Source of the DNA: CADEFF01 sp964569315
GTDB taxonomy: Bacteria; Pseudomonadota; Alphaproteobacteria; Dongiales; Dongiaceae
Assembly: GCA_964569315.1 (NCBI GenBank)
Contig: CAZMUZ010000006.1
Location: 1-64,000 of the forward strand
Direction of reading: 5' to 3'
DNA: 64,000 nucleotides
This document shows positions 33,913-44,126 of the stretch, one piece after another. A model generated the notes under the pieces. It saw only the letters and a program-made list of their open reading frames with translations. It did not search any database and had not been told where the DNA came from. A program made the position numbers and the translations under genes. Within the stretch, counting starts at the first letter, position 1; the number at the start of each line of letters is the position of its first letter.

Positions 33913-35247
33913 ATGAGCTTGTACGGGGCAATGTTTTCCGGCGTTTCCGGTCTCGCGGCGCAGAGCCAGGCGCTCGGCATGATTTCGGACAACATCTCGA
34001 ACGTGAACACGATCGGCTACAAGGGCACCACGGCGCGCTTCGAGACGCTGGTGACCGAGGCCGCGTCGCGCACGACCTATTCGCCCGGCGGCGTGCGCTC
34101 GATCCCCTACCAGAAGATCGACCGCCAGGGCCTGCTGCAGGGCTCCGCCTCGCCGACCGACATCGCCATCGTCGGCAACGGCTTCTTCGTGGTCAACGAG
34201 GACTCCAGCCCCGGCGTCGGCGACGACTATCTCTTCACCCGCGCCGGCAACTTCACGACCGACCAGAACGGCAATCTGACGGCGAACGGCTACTATCTGC
34301 AGGGCTGGCGCCTCGATGCGGGCGGCGCGCTGCCGGCCAACACCTCGCTCCTCACCACGCTCGAGACCGTCAACGTCTCGAACCTGACGGGTGCTGCGCG
34401 GGCGACCAGCAACATGCAGCTCGCCCTCAACCTGCCGGCGCAGGTCGCGAACGGCGGGGAATTCACCACCACCATGCAGATCTTCGACAAGCAGGGTGCG
34501 ACCCAGACCGTCAACCTGAACTGGACCAAGACCGCGACCAATAGCTGGAGCCTGACGGCCGATCTGCCGGGCACCGCCGAGTTCGCGTCGGACGATACCG
34601 GCACGGCGACGACCGACAACGGCCAGACCACGCCGGTCGCACTCGGCACCGTCACCTTCAACGCCGACGGCACCCTCGGCACCGTCACCGCCACCGCGCC
34701 CTATGCCGCGGTGAATGCCGACAACCAGTTCGAGTTCTATATCGACTATGACGGCAGCGCCACCACCACCTCGACCCAGGACCGCGCGCTCATCTCGCTC
34801 GACATCGGCAGCCCCGGCGTCGGCGACGGCATCACCCAGTACTCCGGCGAATATTCGCCGAAGGTGATCTCGCAGGACGGCCTGACCTTCGGCTCCTTCA
34901 CCGGCATCGTCATCGACGAGCGCGGCACGGTGACGGCGCTCTTCGACAACGGCCAGCAGCGCGACATCTTCAAGCTGCCGCTCGCCACCTTCCGCAATCC
35001 GAACGGCCTCGAATCGCGGAACGGCAACGCCTATCTGACGACGAGCTACTCCGGCGATCCGGTGCTGCTCGAGGCGAACACGGGCGGCTCGGGCAAGATC
35101 GCGCCGAGCTCGCTCGAATCCTCGACCGTCGATCTCGCCGAGGAGTTCACCAACATGATCGTCACGCAGCGGGCCTATTCCGCCAACGCGAAGATCATCA
35201 CGACCGCCGACCAGATGCTGGACGAGCTGATCAACATCCGGCGTTAG
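33913..35247 (+). CDS. flgE: Flagellar hook protein FlgE
   Basis: A 444-residue hook protein with a strong ribosome site (AAGGAG). The N-terminus MSLYGAMFSGVSGLAAQSQA and SDNISNVNTIGYKGTTARFE is diagnostic. PTDIAIVGNGFFVV marks the core, a Thr-rich D2-type region spans about residues 150-300, and the C-terminus has ESSTVDLAEEFTNMIVTQRA with KIITTADQMLDELINIRR. Ends the flagellin 2-fliS-fliK-flgD-flgE block; I see no separate sigma-54 promoter directly upstream. Confidence 0.96.
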   Translation: MSLYGAMFSGVSGLAAQSQALGMISDNISNVNTIGYKGTTARFETLVTEAASRTTYSPGGVRSIPYQKIDRQGLLQGSASPTDIAIVGNGFFVVNEDSSPGVGDDYLFTRAGNFTTDQNGNLTANGYYLQGWRLDAGGALPANTSLLTTLETVNVSNLTGAARATSNMQLALNLPAQVANGGEFTTTMQIFDKQGATQTVNLNWTKTATNSWSLTADLPGTAEFASDDTGTATTDNGQTTPVALGTVTFNADGTLGTVTATAPYAAVNADNQFEFYIDYDGSATTTSTQDRALISLDIGSPGVGDGITQYSGEYSPKVISQDGLTFGSFTGIVIDERGTVTALFDNGQQRDIFKLPLATFRNPNGLESRNGNAYLTTSYSGDPVLLEANTGGSGKIAPSSLESSTVDLAEEFTNMIVTQRAYSANAKIITTADQMLDELINIRR

Positions 35248-35273
35248 GAGAGCTTAACGGGTGATGACCGAAT

Positions 35274-35302
35274 CCGGGCGCCGCCGCCAAGGCCGCGCCC
35301 GG
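35274..35302 (+). terminator. Inverted repeat after flgE
   Basis: CCGGGCGC (35274-35281) pairs with GCGCCCGG (35295-35302), 27 bases after the flgE stop. The T-tract is weak. Likely separates flgE from sciP transcription. Confidence 0.4.
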
Positions 35303-35340
35303 AACGGCCTCTCTCGCAAAGCCTAAGTTAACGCTGCGAC

Positions 35341-35355
35341 TTAGCCCTTCCTTAA
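35341..35355 (+). promoter_or_regulatory. CtrA-like site upstream of sciP
   Basis: TTAG (35341-35344), CCCTTCC, TTAA (35352-35355): one mismatch to TTAA-N7-TTAA, 71 bases before the sciP ATG. sciP is CtrA-activated in Caulobacter, so the site is where it should be. Confidence 0.55.
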
Positions 35356-35426
35356 ATGGCGCCGGCCTATCCTTGCGCCTGGACGGAACAGAAGTTCCGG
35401 TCCTCGGTCCAAGACGGAGCGAATGA

Positions 35427-35717
35427 ATGACACCCGATCGTCCAGGTAGGTCGAGCAGGATTATCGGCCCGGATGGGTTGCCGCTGTCGCTTGACGACCT
35501 GCCGCCTCCGGGCACGCAGCGCTGGGTGATCCGCCGCAAGGCCCAGGTCGTGGCCGGCGTGCGCGCGGGCCTGCTCACGCTCGAAGAAGCCTGCTCGCGC
35601 TATCAGCTTTCGGTCGAGGAGTTCCTGAGCTGGCAGCGTCAGATCGAGCTGCACGGCATCAAGGGGCTGCGCGTCACGCGGCTGCAGGATTATCGCGAGA
35701 CCTTGGGCGCCGCCTGA
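35427..35717 (+). CDS. sciP: CtrA inhibitor SciP (DUF1153)
   Basis: A 96-residue helix-turn-helix protein. It carries the DUF1153 signature: IIGPDGLPLSLDDLPPPGTQ, RWVIRRKAQVVAGVRAGLL, TLEEACSRYQLSVEEFLSWQ. In Caulobacter SciP binds CtrA (and DNA) and blocks CtrA-driven transcription, including of flagellar genes, in G1 cells. Here it stands between flgE and the fliF operon, both predicted targets of the same circuit. The length is normal and the key HTH region is intact. Confidence 0.92.
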   Translation: MTPDRPGRSSRIIGPDGLPLSLDDLPPPGTQRWVIRRKAQVVAGVRAGLLTLEEACSRYQLSVEEFLSWQRQIELHGIKGLRVTRLQDYRETLGAA

Positions 35718-35778
35718 GGCCGCCCGCCATCCGCCGGCATCGCACGAGATCGAATCGCCGCGATCAGCGATTCCCGGC

Positions 35779-35812
35779 GCGCGTTCCGATTTGACTTCGG
35801 GGAAACGCGCTC
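35779..35812. repeat. Dispersed palindromic repeat, copy 1
   Basis: A 34-base element with outer arms GCGCGTTCC and GGAAACGCGC around a GACTTCG core. The reverse complement recurs at 59969-60002 with about four differences. The alphaproteobacterial type of extragenic palindrome is suspected. It directly precedes the FlbD boxes of fliF. Confidence 0.7.
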
Positions 35813-35813
35813 T

Positions 35814-35851
35814 CGGCAAGAACTGCCGGCGAGGCGGCAAAACTTGCCGCC
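35814..35851. promoter_or_regulatory. Two ftr-like FlbD boxes upstream of fliF
   Basis: CGGCAA-GAA-CTGCCG at 35814-35828 and GGCGGCAA-AAC-TTGCCGCC at 35833-35851, the second a perfect palindrome with 8-bp arms. No sigma-54 promoter is adjacent; instead a CtrA-like site begins 3 bases downstream. In Caulobacter, FlbD bound at fliF represses this class II promoter, and this geometry fits the same role. Confidence 0.6.
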
Positions 35852-35853
35852 GG

Positions 35854-35868
35854 TTAACCGCTTTTTTA
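35854..35868 (+). promoter_or_regulatory. CtrA-like site of the fliF operon
   Basis: TTAA (35854-35857), CCGCTTT, TTTA (35865-35868), one mismatch to the CtrA consensus, 111 bases before the fliF GTG and immediately after an FlbD palindrome. Confidence 0.5.
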
Positions 35869-35979
35869 TCGACCCGGGGATAGCGTCGCGGTTCGCAAAC
35901 GGACCCACGCAATCCCCGGCATGTATATCCAGCTCGCACCGACCTCGCCCGCCGCCGCGTCCCGGCGCCGGAGCCCCTC

Positions 35980-37638
35980 GTGATCGAGACCCTGCGCCGC
36001 CTCGGCCCCGCGCGCCTTGCCGCGATGGCCCTGGTCACGGCCGGCCTCCTCGCGTTTTTCCTGTTCCTGGTGTCGCGCCTCACGGCGCCCGACATGGCGC
36101 TGCTCTATGGCGACCTCGACGCCGGCGACAGCAACCGGATCGTCCAGAAGCTGGAGCAGCTCGGCGTCGCCTACGAGCTCGGCGGCGACGGCACCACGAT
36201 CCGGGTGCCCGCGGACCAGGTGCTGAAGCTCCGCCTCGAGGCGGCCGAGGAAGGGCTGCCGAGCGGCGGCACCATCGGCTACGAGATCTTCGATCGCGAC
36301 CAGCCGCTCGGCACCACCAGCTTCGAGCAGCAGGTCAACCGCCTGCGCGCGCTCGAGGGCGAGCTCGCCCGCACCATCGGCATGATCCAGCAGGTGCGCA
36401 CCGCGCGCGTGCATCTGGTCATCCCGGAACGCCAGCTTTTCGCGGCCGAGCAGCCGCAGCCGACCGCGTCGATCATCCTCACCGCGAAAGGCGGCGCGGT
36501 CCTCGATAAATCCCAGGTGGTCGCGATCCAGCATCTCGTGGCCGCCGCCGTTCCCGGCCTCAAGACCGGCGAAGTCTCGGTCATCGATGCCGCCGGCAAC
36601 CTGCTCGCCGGGGGCGGCAGCGACGACGACGCGCTCGGCGATGCGAGCAACGGCGACGAGATGCGGCTCGCTTACGAGAACCGGATGCGCCGCAGCATCG
36701 AGGAGCTGCTGCAACGCTCGCTCGGTTACGGGAAGATCCGCGCGGAAGTCACCGCGGACCTCGATTTCGACCGCGTGACCACCAACTCCGAGACCTTCGA
36801 TCCGGAGGGGCAGGTCGTGCGCTCGACGCAGACCGTCGAGGAGGCCGGCAGCTCGAGCGACGGCCAGGCCGACGGCCAGGTCACGGTCGCGAACAACCTG
36901 CCGAACCCGAACGCCGGCCTTCCCGGCCAGAGCACCAGCACCAGCAGCAACTCGCGCACCGAGGAGACGGTCAATTACGAGATCTCCAAGCAGACCGAGG
37001 TGCATATCCAGCAGAGCGGCCAGGTGAAGCGTCTCTCGGTCGCGGTCTTGGTCGACGGCACCTACGCCACCGCCGAGGACGGCACGGCCACCTACGCGCC
37101 GCGCAGCCCCGAGGAGCTCGACCAGATCGCCAAGCTCGTGAAATCGGCGATCGGCTTCGACGAAAGCCGCGGCGACAGCGTCGAGATCGTCAATATGCGC
37201 TTCGCCGAGCCGATCGAGGTCGGCGCCGACGAGAGCGCCGGGCTGATGATGGGCTTCACCCGCGGCGACGTGATCCGGATGATCGAGATCGGCGTGCTCG
37301 GGCTGCTCGGCGTGCTGGCCCTGCTCTTCGGCGTGCGTCCGATCCTCCGCGGGCTCTCCGCCATGACGCCTGCGCCGATGGTCCCGCAGCTCGCCGGTCC
37401 CGCGGGCGCCGCCCAGCTTCCGCCCGGAAGCGGCGCGTCCGGCCAGATGATGGCCGCCGGCGACGAATCCGGCGAAGGGGGCCGGTCGCTCACCACCGAG
37501 ATCGATCGCATGCTCGACGTCAATCAGATCGAGGGCCGGGTCCGCGCCTCCTCGCTGAAGAAGGTCGGCGAGCTGGTGCAGAACCATCCCGACGAGGCGG
37601 TGAACATCATGCGTAGCTGGATGTACCAGAACCAGTAG
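35980..37638 (+). CDS. fliF: Flagellar MS-ring protein FliF
   Basis: A 552-residue protein read from a GTG at 35980 (CGGAG 6-10 bases upstream). Membrane span 1 (about residues 12-32, MALVTAGLLAFFLFLVSRL) precedes the secretin-like RBM domains (GDLDAGDSNRIVQKLEQLGV; RVHLVIPERQLF; VSVIDAAGNLL), a disordered loop around residues 285-330, a second span (about 428-448, GVLGLLGVLALLFGVRPIL) and the FliG-binding C-terminal tail ending RSWMYQNQ. FliF forms the MS ring, the base of the flagellum. First gene of fliF-fliG-fliH-fliN-motA-like-flbD-flhA-flhF-flhG. Confidence 0.96.
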   Translation: MIETLRRLGPARLAAMALVTAGLLAFFLFLVSRLTAPDMALLYGDLDAGDSNRIVQKLEQLGVAYELGGDGTTIRVPADQVLKLRLEAAEEGLPSGGTIGYEIFDRDQPLGTTSFEQQVNRLRALEGELARTIGMIQQVRTARVHLVIPERQLFAAEQPQPTASIILTAKGGAVLDKSQVVAIQHLVAAAVPGLKTGEVSVIDAAGNLLAGGGSDDDALGDASNGDEMRLAYENRMRRSIEELLQRSLGYGKIRAEVTADLDFDRVTTNSETFDPEGQVVRSTQTVEEAGSSSDGQADGQVTVANNLPNPNAGLPGQSTSTSSNSRTEETVNYEISKQTEVHIQQSGQVKRLSVAVLVDGTYATAEDGTATYAPRSPEELDQIAKLVKSAIGFDESRGDSVEIVNMRFAEPIEVGADESAGLMMGFTRGDVIRMIEIGVLGLLGVLALLFGVRPILRGLSAMTPAPMVPQLAGPAGAAQLPPGSGASGQMMAAGDESGEGGRSLTTEIDRMLDVNQIEGRVRASSLKKVGELVQNHPDEAVNIMRSWMYQNQ

Positions 37639-37676
37639 CCGCACCCGGCAGATCGCAATAGCAGGACGACCGCACA

Positions 37677-38690
37677 GTGCCGCTCAACGATACCAACAAT
37701 ATTTCCGGGACGCAGAAAGCCGCGGTGATGATGCTCGCCGTCGGCGAGGACAATGCATCGCGTCTCTTCGCCCTGATGGACGACGAGGAGATCAAGGAGC
37801 TGTCCCAGGTGATGGCGAACCTCGGCAATGTCAGCTCCCAGATCGTCGAGAAGCTGATCGTCGAGTTCGCCGACCGCTTGTCGGCCACCGGCTCGCTCGT
37901 GGGCAGCTTCGAGAGCACCGAGCGGCTGCTGACCAAGGTGCTCGACAAGGAGCGCGTCCAGTCGATCATGGACGAGATCCGCGGCCCCGCCGGCCGCACC
38001 ATGTGGGACAAGCTCGGCAACGTGAACGAGGTGGTGCTGGCGAACTACCTCAAGAACGAGTATCCGCAGACCGTCACCGTCGTGCTGTCCAAGATCCGGC
38101 CGGAGCACGCCTCGCGCGTGCTTGCCAACCTGCCCGACGCCTTCGCCATGGAAGTCATCATGCGCATGCTGCGCATGGAATCGGTGCAGCGCGAGGTGCT
38201 GGACGACGTCGAGCGCACCTTGCGCAACGAGTTCATGTCCAACCTCGCCCGCACCAACCGCCGCGATGCGCATGAGGTGGTGGCCGAGATCTTCAACAAC
38301 CTCGACCGCACCACCGAGGCGCGCTTCATCGCCGCCCTCGAGGAGCGCAACCGCGACTCCGCCGAGCGCATCAAGGCGCTGATGTTCACCTTCGAGGACC
38401 TCGGCAAGCTCGATTCCGGCGCCGTGCAGACCCTGCTGCGCGCAGTCGAGAAGGACAAGCTCGCCCTCGCCCTCAAGGGCGCCTCCGAGCCGCTGCGCGA
38501 GCTCTTCTTCTCCAACATGTCGGAGCGCGCCGGCAAGATGATGAAGGAAGACATGGCCGCGATGGGGCCCGTCCGCCTCCGCGACGTCGACGAAGCCCAG
38601 GTCGCCATGGTGGCGGCGGCGAAGGACCTTGCCGCGAAAGGCGAGATCATCATCGCCGACAGCAAGGGCGACGACGAGCTGGTGTATTGA
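37677..38690 (+). CDS. fliG: Flagellar motor switch protein FliG
   Basis: A 337-residue protein with a GTG start at 37677. The FliG N-domain has [20 protein letters not shown] and [20 protein letters not shown]; the middle has the EHPQ-equivalent [20 protein letters not shown]; the C-terminal torque helix has [20 protein letters not shown] and [20 protein letters not shown]. FliG binds FliF and transmits stator torque. Length and charged torque residues are normal. Confidence 0.97.
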   Translation: MPLNDTNNISGTQKAAVMMLAVGEDNASRLFALMDDEEIKELSQVMANLGNVSSQIVEKLIVEFADRLSATGSLVGSFESTERLLTKVLDKERVQSIMDEIRGPAGRTMWDKLGNVNEVVLANYLKNEYPQTVTVVLSKIRPEHASRVLANLPDAFAMEVIMRMLRMESVQREVLDDVERTLRNEFMSNLARTNRRDAHEVVAEIFNNLDRTTEARFIAALEERNRDSAERIKALMFTFEDLGKLDSGAVQTLLRAVEKDKLALALKGASEPLRELFFSNMSERAGKMMKEDMAAMGPVRLRDVDEAQVAMVAAAKDLAAKGEIIIADSKGDDELVY

Positions 38691-38698
38691 GCGAAGCC

Positions 38699-39346
38699 AT
38701 GTCGATCACCCGCAAGTTTCTCTTCGACAACGCCTTCGACGCCCTGAAGCCGTCCCGGCAGGCGCCGCCGCCGGCGCGCCGCTTCACCGAGGCGGAGCTG
38801 ACGGCAGCCTGCGAATCCGCCTTCGCGCAGGGGCGCGAGGCCGGAACCCGCGAAGTCGAGAGCGGCCGCGAGCAGCTCGTCGCCCGTTCGACCGCGGCCA
38901 TGGCCGAAGGGTTGCAGGCCGTCAAGACATTGAACGCCGAGCTCGAGCTCCGCATGACGCGCTGGGCGCTGCAAAGCGCCCTCGGCATGGTGCAGAAGCT
39001 CTTCCCCGAGCTCGTTCGCCGCCACGGCCAGAGCGAGATCGAGGCGATGGTCGTCAACACCTTGCAGGACATCGAGGACGAGCCGCGCGTCGTGGTGCGC
39101 ATGCCGGCCGCGATGATCGAGCCGATGCAGCCCGCCGTCGCCGAGATCTGCCGCCAGGCCGGCTTCGTCGGCCGGTTGCTGCTGATCGAGGACGACGCGA
39201 TCGCCCTGGGCGATTGCCGCGTCGAATGGGCCGAAGGCGGCATCGAGCGCCAGGCCCAGCGCCTCTGGACCGATATCGAGCAGCGCGTCCTGCGGCTGCT
39301 CGCCCACCCCACTTTGTCCGATCCCGGCTCCGAGACGGGCCGCTAG
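38699..39346 (+). CDS. fliH: Export ATPase regulator FliH (FlbE-like)
   Basis: A 215-residue protein from the ATG at 38699. Pattern: a short N-terminal FliN-interacting region (KFLFDNAFDALKPSRQ), a helical stretch with ACESAFAQGREAGTREVESG, and a C-terminal domain including LELRMTRWALQSALGMVQKL and GRLLLIEDDAIALGDCRVEW, the GDCRVEWxxGG box of FliH/SctL. FliH holds the ATPase FliI (encoded at 49199) and links it to the C-ring. In Caulobacter the same position is held by flbE. Confidence 0.88.
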   Translation: MSITRKFLFDNAFDALKPSRQAPPPARRFTEAELTAACESAFAQGREAGTREVESGREQLVARSTAAMAEGLQAVKTLNAELELRMTRWALQSALGMVQKLFPELVRRHGQSEIEAMVVNTLQDIEDEPRVVVRMPAAMIEPMQPAVAEICRQAGFVGRLLLIEDDAIALGDCRVEWAEGGIERQAQRLWTDIEQRVLRLLAHPTLSDPGSETGR

Positions 39347-39355
39347 GAGGATTCG

Positions 39356-39691
39356 ATGGCCGATGAGAACCTCAACCTCAACGAACTGAACGGCGGCGCG
39401 GAGGCCGATCCGGGCGCCGCCGCGCCCGCCGTCCCGCCGTTGAATGCGCGCGAGCTCGAGGCGGTGTACGACATCCCCGTCCAGGTCTCCGCCGTGCTCG
39501 GCAAGGCCTCGATGCAGGTGAGCCAGCTCCTGAAGCTCGGCCGCGGCGCCGTGGTGGAGCTCGACCGCAAGGTCGGCGAGGCGATCGACATCTATGTGAA
39601 CAACCGGCTCGTCGCGCGCGGCGAGGTGGTGATCGTCGAGGACCGCCTCGGCGTGACCATGACCGAAATCATCAAGATGGACCGGTCCTAG
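39356..39691 (+). CDS. fliN: Flagellar motor switch protein FliN
   Basis: A 111-residue protein with an acidic/Asn-rich start and the SpoA domain: YDIPVQVSAVLGKASMQVSQ, LLKLGRGAVVELDRKVGEAI, DIYVNNRLVARGEVVIVEDR. Forms the lower C-ring with FliM. The stop TAG at 39689-39691 directly abuts the next ATG, so the MotA-like gene is translationally adjacent. Confidence 0.96.
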   Translation: MADENLNLNELNGGAEADPGAAAPAVPPLNARELEAVYDIPVQVSAVLGKASMQVSQLLKLGRGAVVELDRKVGEAIDIYVNNRLVARGEVVIVEDRLGVTMTEIIKMDRS

Positions 39692-40519
39692 ATGGCCCGC
39701 ACCGCCACCGACGCGCTTGGCCTGCGAGCGGCCGCGCTCGCGACGCGGCCGGCCGACCCGGGCGCGCTGATCGCGCTCGCGGGCGCGCTGATGCTGGTCG
39801 CGGCCGCGATCGCGCTCGGCGGCGCACCGACCGCCTTCTTCGACCTGCCGTCGCTGATGATCGTGCTCGGCGGCACCTTCGCCGTGACCTGCATCTCCTA
39901 TTCGACCGCCGACGTGCTGAAGGCGCAGCCCGCCGTGTTCGGCGCCCTCACCACCTCGATGCCGGACGCCGCGGACGCCGCGCGCGGCATGCTGGCGCTC
40001 GCCGATCTCGCCGGCCATCAGGGCGTGACCGGCCTGCAGACGCGGCTCGCCGCGCTGAAGCGCGACCCCTTTCTGCATCGCGCGGTCTCCCTCGTGGTCG
40101 AAGGCGCGACGCCCGAGGAGGTCGAGACCATCATGACCTCCGAGGCGGGCGCCACCGGCGAGCGCCAGGCGCGCAGCGCCGGCATTCTGCGCCGCGCCGC
40201 CGAAGTGGCCCCCGCCATGGGTCTCATCGGCACGCTCGTGGGCCTGGTGCAGATGCTGGGCCACCTCAACGATCCCGGCCAGCTCGGCCCCGGCATGGCG
40301 CTGGCCCTGCTCACCACCTTCTATGGCGCGCTGCTCGCGAACGTCGTGCTCGGCCCGCTCGCCGCCAAGCTCGACCGCAACGCGGCGACGGAGTCCCTCT
40401 TGCGCCGGATCTATCTGATCGGCGCCACCTCGATCGCCCGGCAGGAGAATCCGCGGCGCCTCGCCACCCTGCTCAATACCGTGCTGCCGCCCGAACAGCG
40501 GCTTACCCATTTCGGCTGA
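39692..40519 (+). CDS. MotA/PomA-like proton- or ion-channel protein
   Basis: A 275-residue membrane protein with four predicted spans: LIALAGALMLVAAAIALGG, LPSLMIVLGGTFAVTCISY, VAPAMGLIGTLVGLVQML (with the conserved TM3 Pro region) and GMALALLTTFYGALLANVVL. A cytoplasmic domain between spans 2 and 3 contains the EVETIMTSE stretch. It belongs to MotA/TolQ/ExbB, closest in pattern to PomA/MotA. No MotB is encoded next to it or elsewhere in this window, so its partner is unknown. Insertion between fliN and flbD is not found in the Caulobacter operon. Confidence 0.82.
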   Translation: MARTATDALGLRAAALATRPADPGALIALAGALMLVAAAIALGGAPTAFFDLPSLMIVLGGTFAVTCISYSTADVLKAQPAVFGALTTSMPDAADAARGMLALADLAGHQGVTGLQTRLAALKRDPFLHRAVSLVVEGATPEEVETIMTSEAGATGERQARSAGILRRAAEVAPAMGLIGTLVGLVQMLGHLNDPGQLGPGMALALLTTFYGALLANVVLGPLAAKLDRNAATESLLRRIYLIGATSIARQENPRRLATLLNTVLPPEQRLTHFG

Positions 40520-40526
40520 GCGCGAA

Positions 40527-40586
40527 CCCGCGTCGGCTGAAACCAGCCCGCGTCGGCTGAAACCAGCCCGCCTCGGCTGAAACCAG
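40527..40586. repeat. 20-bp tandem repeat, three copies, upstream of flbD
   Basis: CCCGCGTCGGCTGAAACCAG at 40527, 40547 and 40567; the third copy differs by one base. The array fills most of the 82-base gap and ends 15 bases before the flbD ATG, so copy number sets the spacing between the genes. It could also occupy the ribosome-binding region. Confidence 0.9.
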
Positions 40587-40601
40587 ACGGAGTATCGGAT
40601 C

Positions 40602-41975
<1,374 letters not shown>

Positions 41976-42000
41976 CCTCCTGGCGCCGAAACCCGAACCC

Positions 42001-44112
42001 ATGGCCAATATCGCTATGCCGCAGGGCCCTTCCGCCAATCCGCAATATTGGTGGAAGCAGCTCCAGGCGACCCTGAAGCGGGGCGAGATCGCGCTGGCGC
42101 TCGCCGTCATCGCGATCCTCGTCGTGCTCATCCTGCCGCTGCCGGCCTGGCTGCTCGACATCGCGCTGACCTTGTCGATCACCCTCTCCGTCCTGGTGCT
42201 GATGACGTCGCTCTTCATCTCGAAGCCGCTCGATTTCAGCTCCTTCCCGACGGTGCTGCTGATCACGACGATCCTGCGGCTCTCGCTCAATCTCGCCTCG
42301 ACACGCCTGATCCTCGCCCATGGCCACGAAGGCACGGATGCCGCCGGCCATGTGATCGAGGCGTTCGGCAATTTCATCATGGGCGGGAACTTCGTCATCG
42401 GGATCATCGTGTTCTCGATCCTGGTGCTCGTGAATTTTGTCGTTATTACAAAGGGTTCCGGGCGCATCGCCGAAGTGGCGGCGCGCTTCACCCTGGACGC
42501 CATGCCCGGCAAGCAGATGGCGATCGACGCCGATCTCTCGGCCGGCCTCATCGACGAAGCGGAGGCCCGCACGCGCCGCAAGGCGCTCGAGGACGAAAGC
42601 AGCTTCTTCGGCTCGATGGACGGCGCCGCGAAGTTCGTGCGCGGCGACGCCATCGCCGGCCTCATCATCACCGTCATCAACATCGTCGGCGGCATCGTGA
42701 TCGGCGTGGCGCAGGCGGGCTTGAGCTTCTCCGAGGCGTCGCATACCTACACCCTGCTCACGGTCGGCGACGGTCTGGTCACGCAGATCCCCGCGCTCAT
42801 CGTCTCGACCGCGGCCGGCATGCTGGTCTCCAAGGCGGGCGTCACCGGCTCGACCGACAAGGCGCTCTTCGCGCAGCTCAGCAGCTATCCGAGCGCGCTC
42901 GGCCTCTGCTCCTTCCTGATGGGCGCCATGGCGCTGCTGCCGGGCATTCCCGCGATCCCCTTCCTCGCGCTCGCCGGCATCAGCGGCGGGGCCGCCTGGA
43001 TGCTGACCCGCCGGCAAGGTGCTGCGGCGGTCGAGGCGGAAGCGAAGAAGCAGGAGGCGGAAACCGCCGCCCCCAAGGAAGAGCCGATCGCCCAGACGCT
43101 GCAGATCGACAACATCCGCCTCGAGCTCGGCTACGGCCTGCTGTCGCTGATCGGCACGGAGCGCGGCCAGAAGCTCACCGACCAGATCAAGGCGCTGCGC
43201 CGCCAGATGGCACGCGACGTGGGGTTCGTGCTGCCGGCCGTGCGCATTCAGGACAACCTGCAGCTCCCGGCCAACAGCTACGTCGTCCGCATCAAGGAGA
43301 TCGAGTCCGGCCGCGGCGAGCTCCGCCCGAACATGATCCTGGTCATGGATCCGCGCGGCGAGAAGATCGGGCTCGCCGGCGAGGAGACGGTCGAGCCGAC
43401 CTTCGGCCTGCCCGCCATGTGGATCGATCCGGCGCTGCGCGAGGAAGCGATGTTCCGCGGCTACACGGTCGTCGATCCCGCCACCGTCATCACCACGCAC
43501 CTGACCGAGGTGGTGAAGGACAACATGGCCGAGCTCATGTCCTACGCCGAGACGCAGAAGCTGCTGGAGGATCTCGGCAAGGAGCACCAGAAGCTGATCT
43601 CCGACCTGGTGCCCTCCCACATCTCCGTCGGCAGCATCCAGCGCGTGCTGCAGAACCTGCTCAACGAGCGCATCTCGATCCGCGACCTGCCGGGCGTGCT
43701 CGAAGGCATCGCCGAGGCGGTCGGCTACACCCGCAACATCACGCAGATCACCGAGCATGTGCGGGCGCGGCTCGCGCGCCAGATCAGCGACGCGGCGGGC
43801 GATGCGGAGGGCATCGTGCAGATCCTCTCGCTCTCGCCCGAATGGGAGCAGGCGTTCGGCGAATCGATCCGCGGCGAAGGCGACGAGCGCCAGCTCGCCA
43901 TGGCGCCGACCAAGCTGCAGCAATTCATCCAGGCCGTCCGCCAGGCCTTCGAACGCCACGCCATGCGCGGCGAATCGCCGGTGCTGCTGACCAGCCCGGG
44001 GATCCGGCCCTTCGTGCGCTCCATCATCGAGCGGTTCCGGCCGGTGACGATGGTGATGTCGCAGAACGAAATCCACCCCCGCGCGCGCATCAAGACGCTC
44101 GGGCAGATCTGA
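42001..44112 (+). CDS. flhA: Flagellar export gate protein FlhA
   Basis: A 703-residue protein, the usual FlhA size. About eight spans fill residues 30-330 (IALALAVIAILVVLILPLPA; FVIGIIVFSILVLVNFVVIT), with the FHIPEP-type cytoplasmic loop (FTLDAMPGKQMAIDADLSAG). The C-terminal export domain has LELGYGLLSLIGTERGQKLT and LIPSHISVGSIQ-like LVPSHISVGSIQRVLQNLL. FlhA forms the nonameric docking ring that receives FliS-flagellin and other chaperoned substrates. flhF follows 14 bases later. Confidence 0.97.
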   Translation: MANIAMPQGPSANPQYWWKQLQATLKRGEIALALAVIAILVVLILPLPAWLLDIALTLSITLSVLVLMTSLFISKPLDFSSFPTVLLITTILRLSLNLASTRLILAHGHEGTDAAGHVIEAFGNFIMGGNFVIGIIVFSILVLVNFVVITKGSGRIAEVAARFTLDAMPGKQMAIDADLSAGLIDEAEARTRRKALEDESSFFGSMDGAAKFVRGDAIAGLIITVINIVGGIVIGVAQAGLSFSEASHTYTLLTVGDGLVTQIPALIVSTAAGMLVSKAGVTGSTDKALFAQLSSYPSALGLCSFLMGAMALLPGIPAIPFLALAGISGGAAWMLTRRQGAAAVEAEAKKQEAETAAPKEEPIAQTLQIDNIRLELGYGLLSLIGTERGQKLTDQIKALRRQMARDVGFVLPAVRIQDNLQLPANSYVVRIKEIESGRGELRPNMILVMDPRGEKIGLAGEETVEPTFGLPAMWIDPALREEAMFRGYTVVDPATVITTHLTEVVKDNMAELMSYAETQKLLEDLGKEHQKLISDLVPSHISVGSIQRVLQNLLNERISIRDLPGVLEGIAEAVGYTRNITQITEHVRARLARQISDAAGDAEGIVQILSLSPEWEQAFGESIRGEGDERQLAMAPTKLQQFIQAVRQAFERHAMRGESPVLLTSPGIRPFVRSIIERFRPVTMVMSQNEIHPRARIKTLGQI

Positions 44113-44126
44113 GAGGGCGATAGACC

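Noticed and set aside
35921..35982. 20-codon frame overlapping the fliF GTG (possible leader peptide)
   Set aside because: GTGA overlap is suggestive, but there is no ribosome site and no conserved content.
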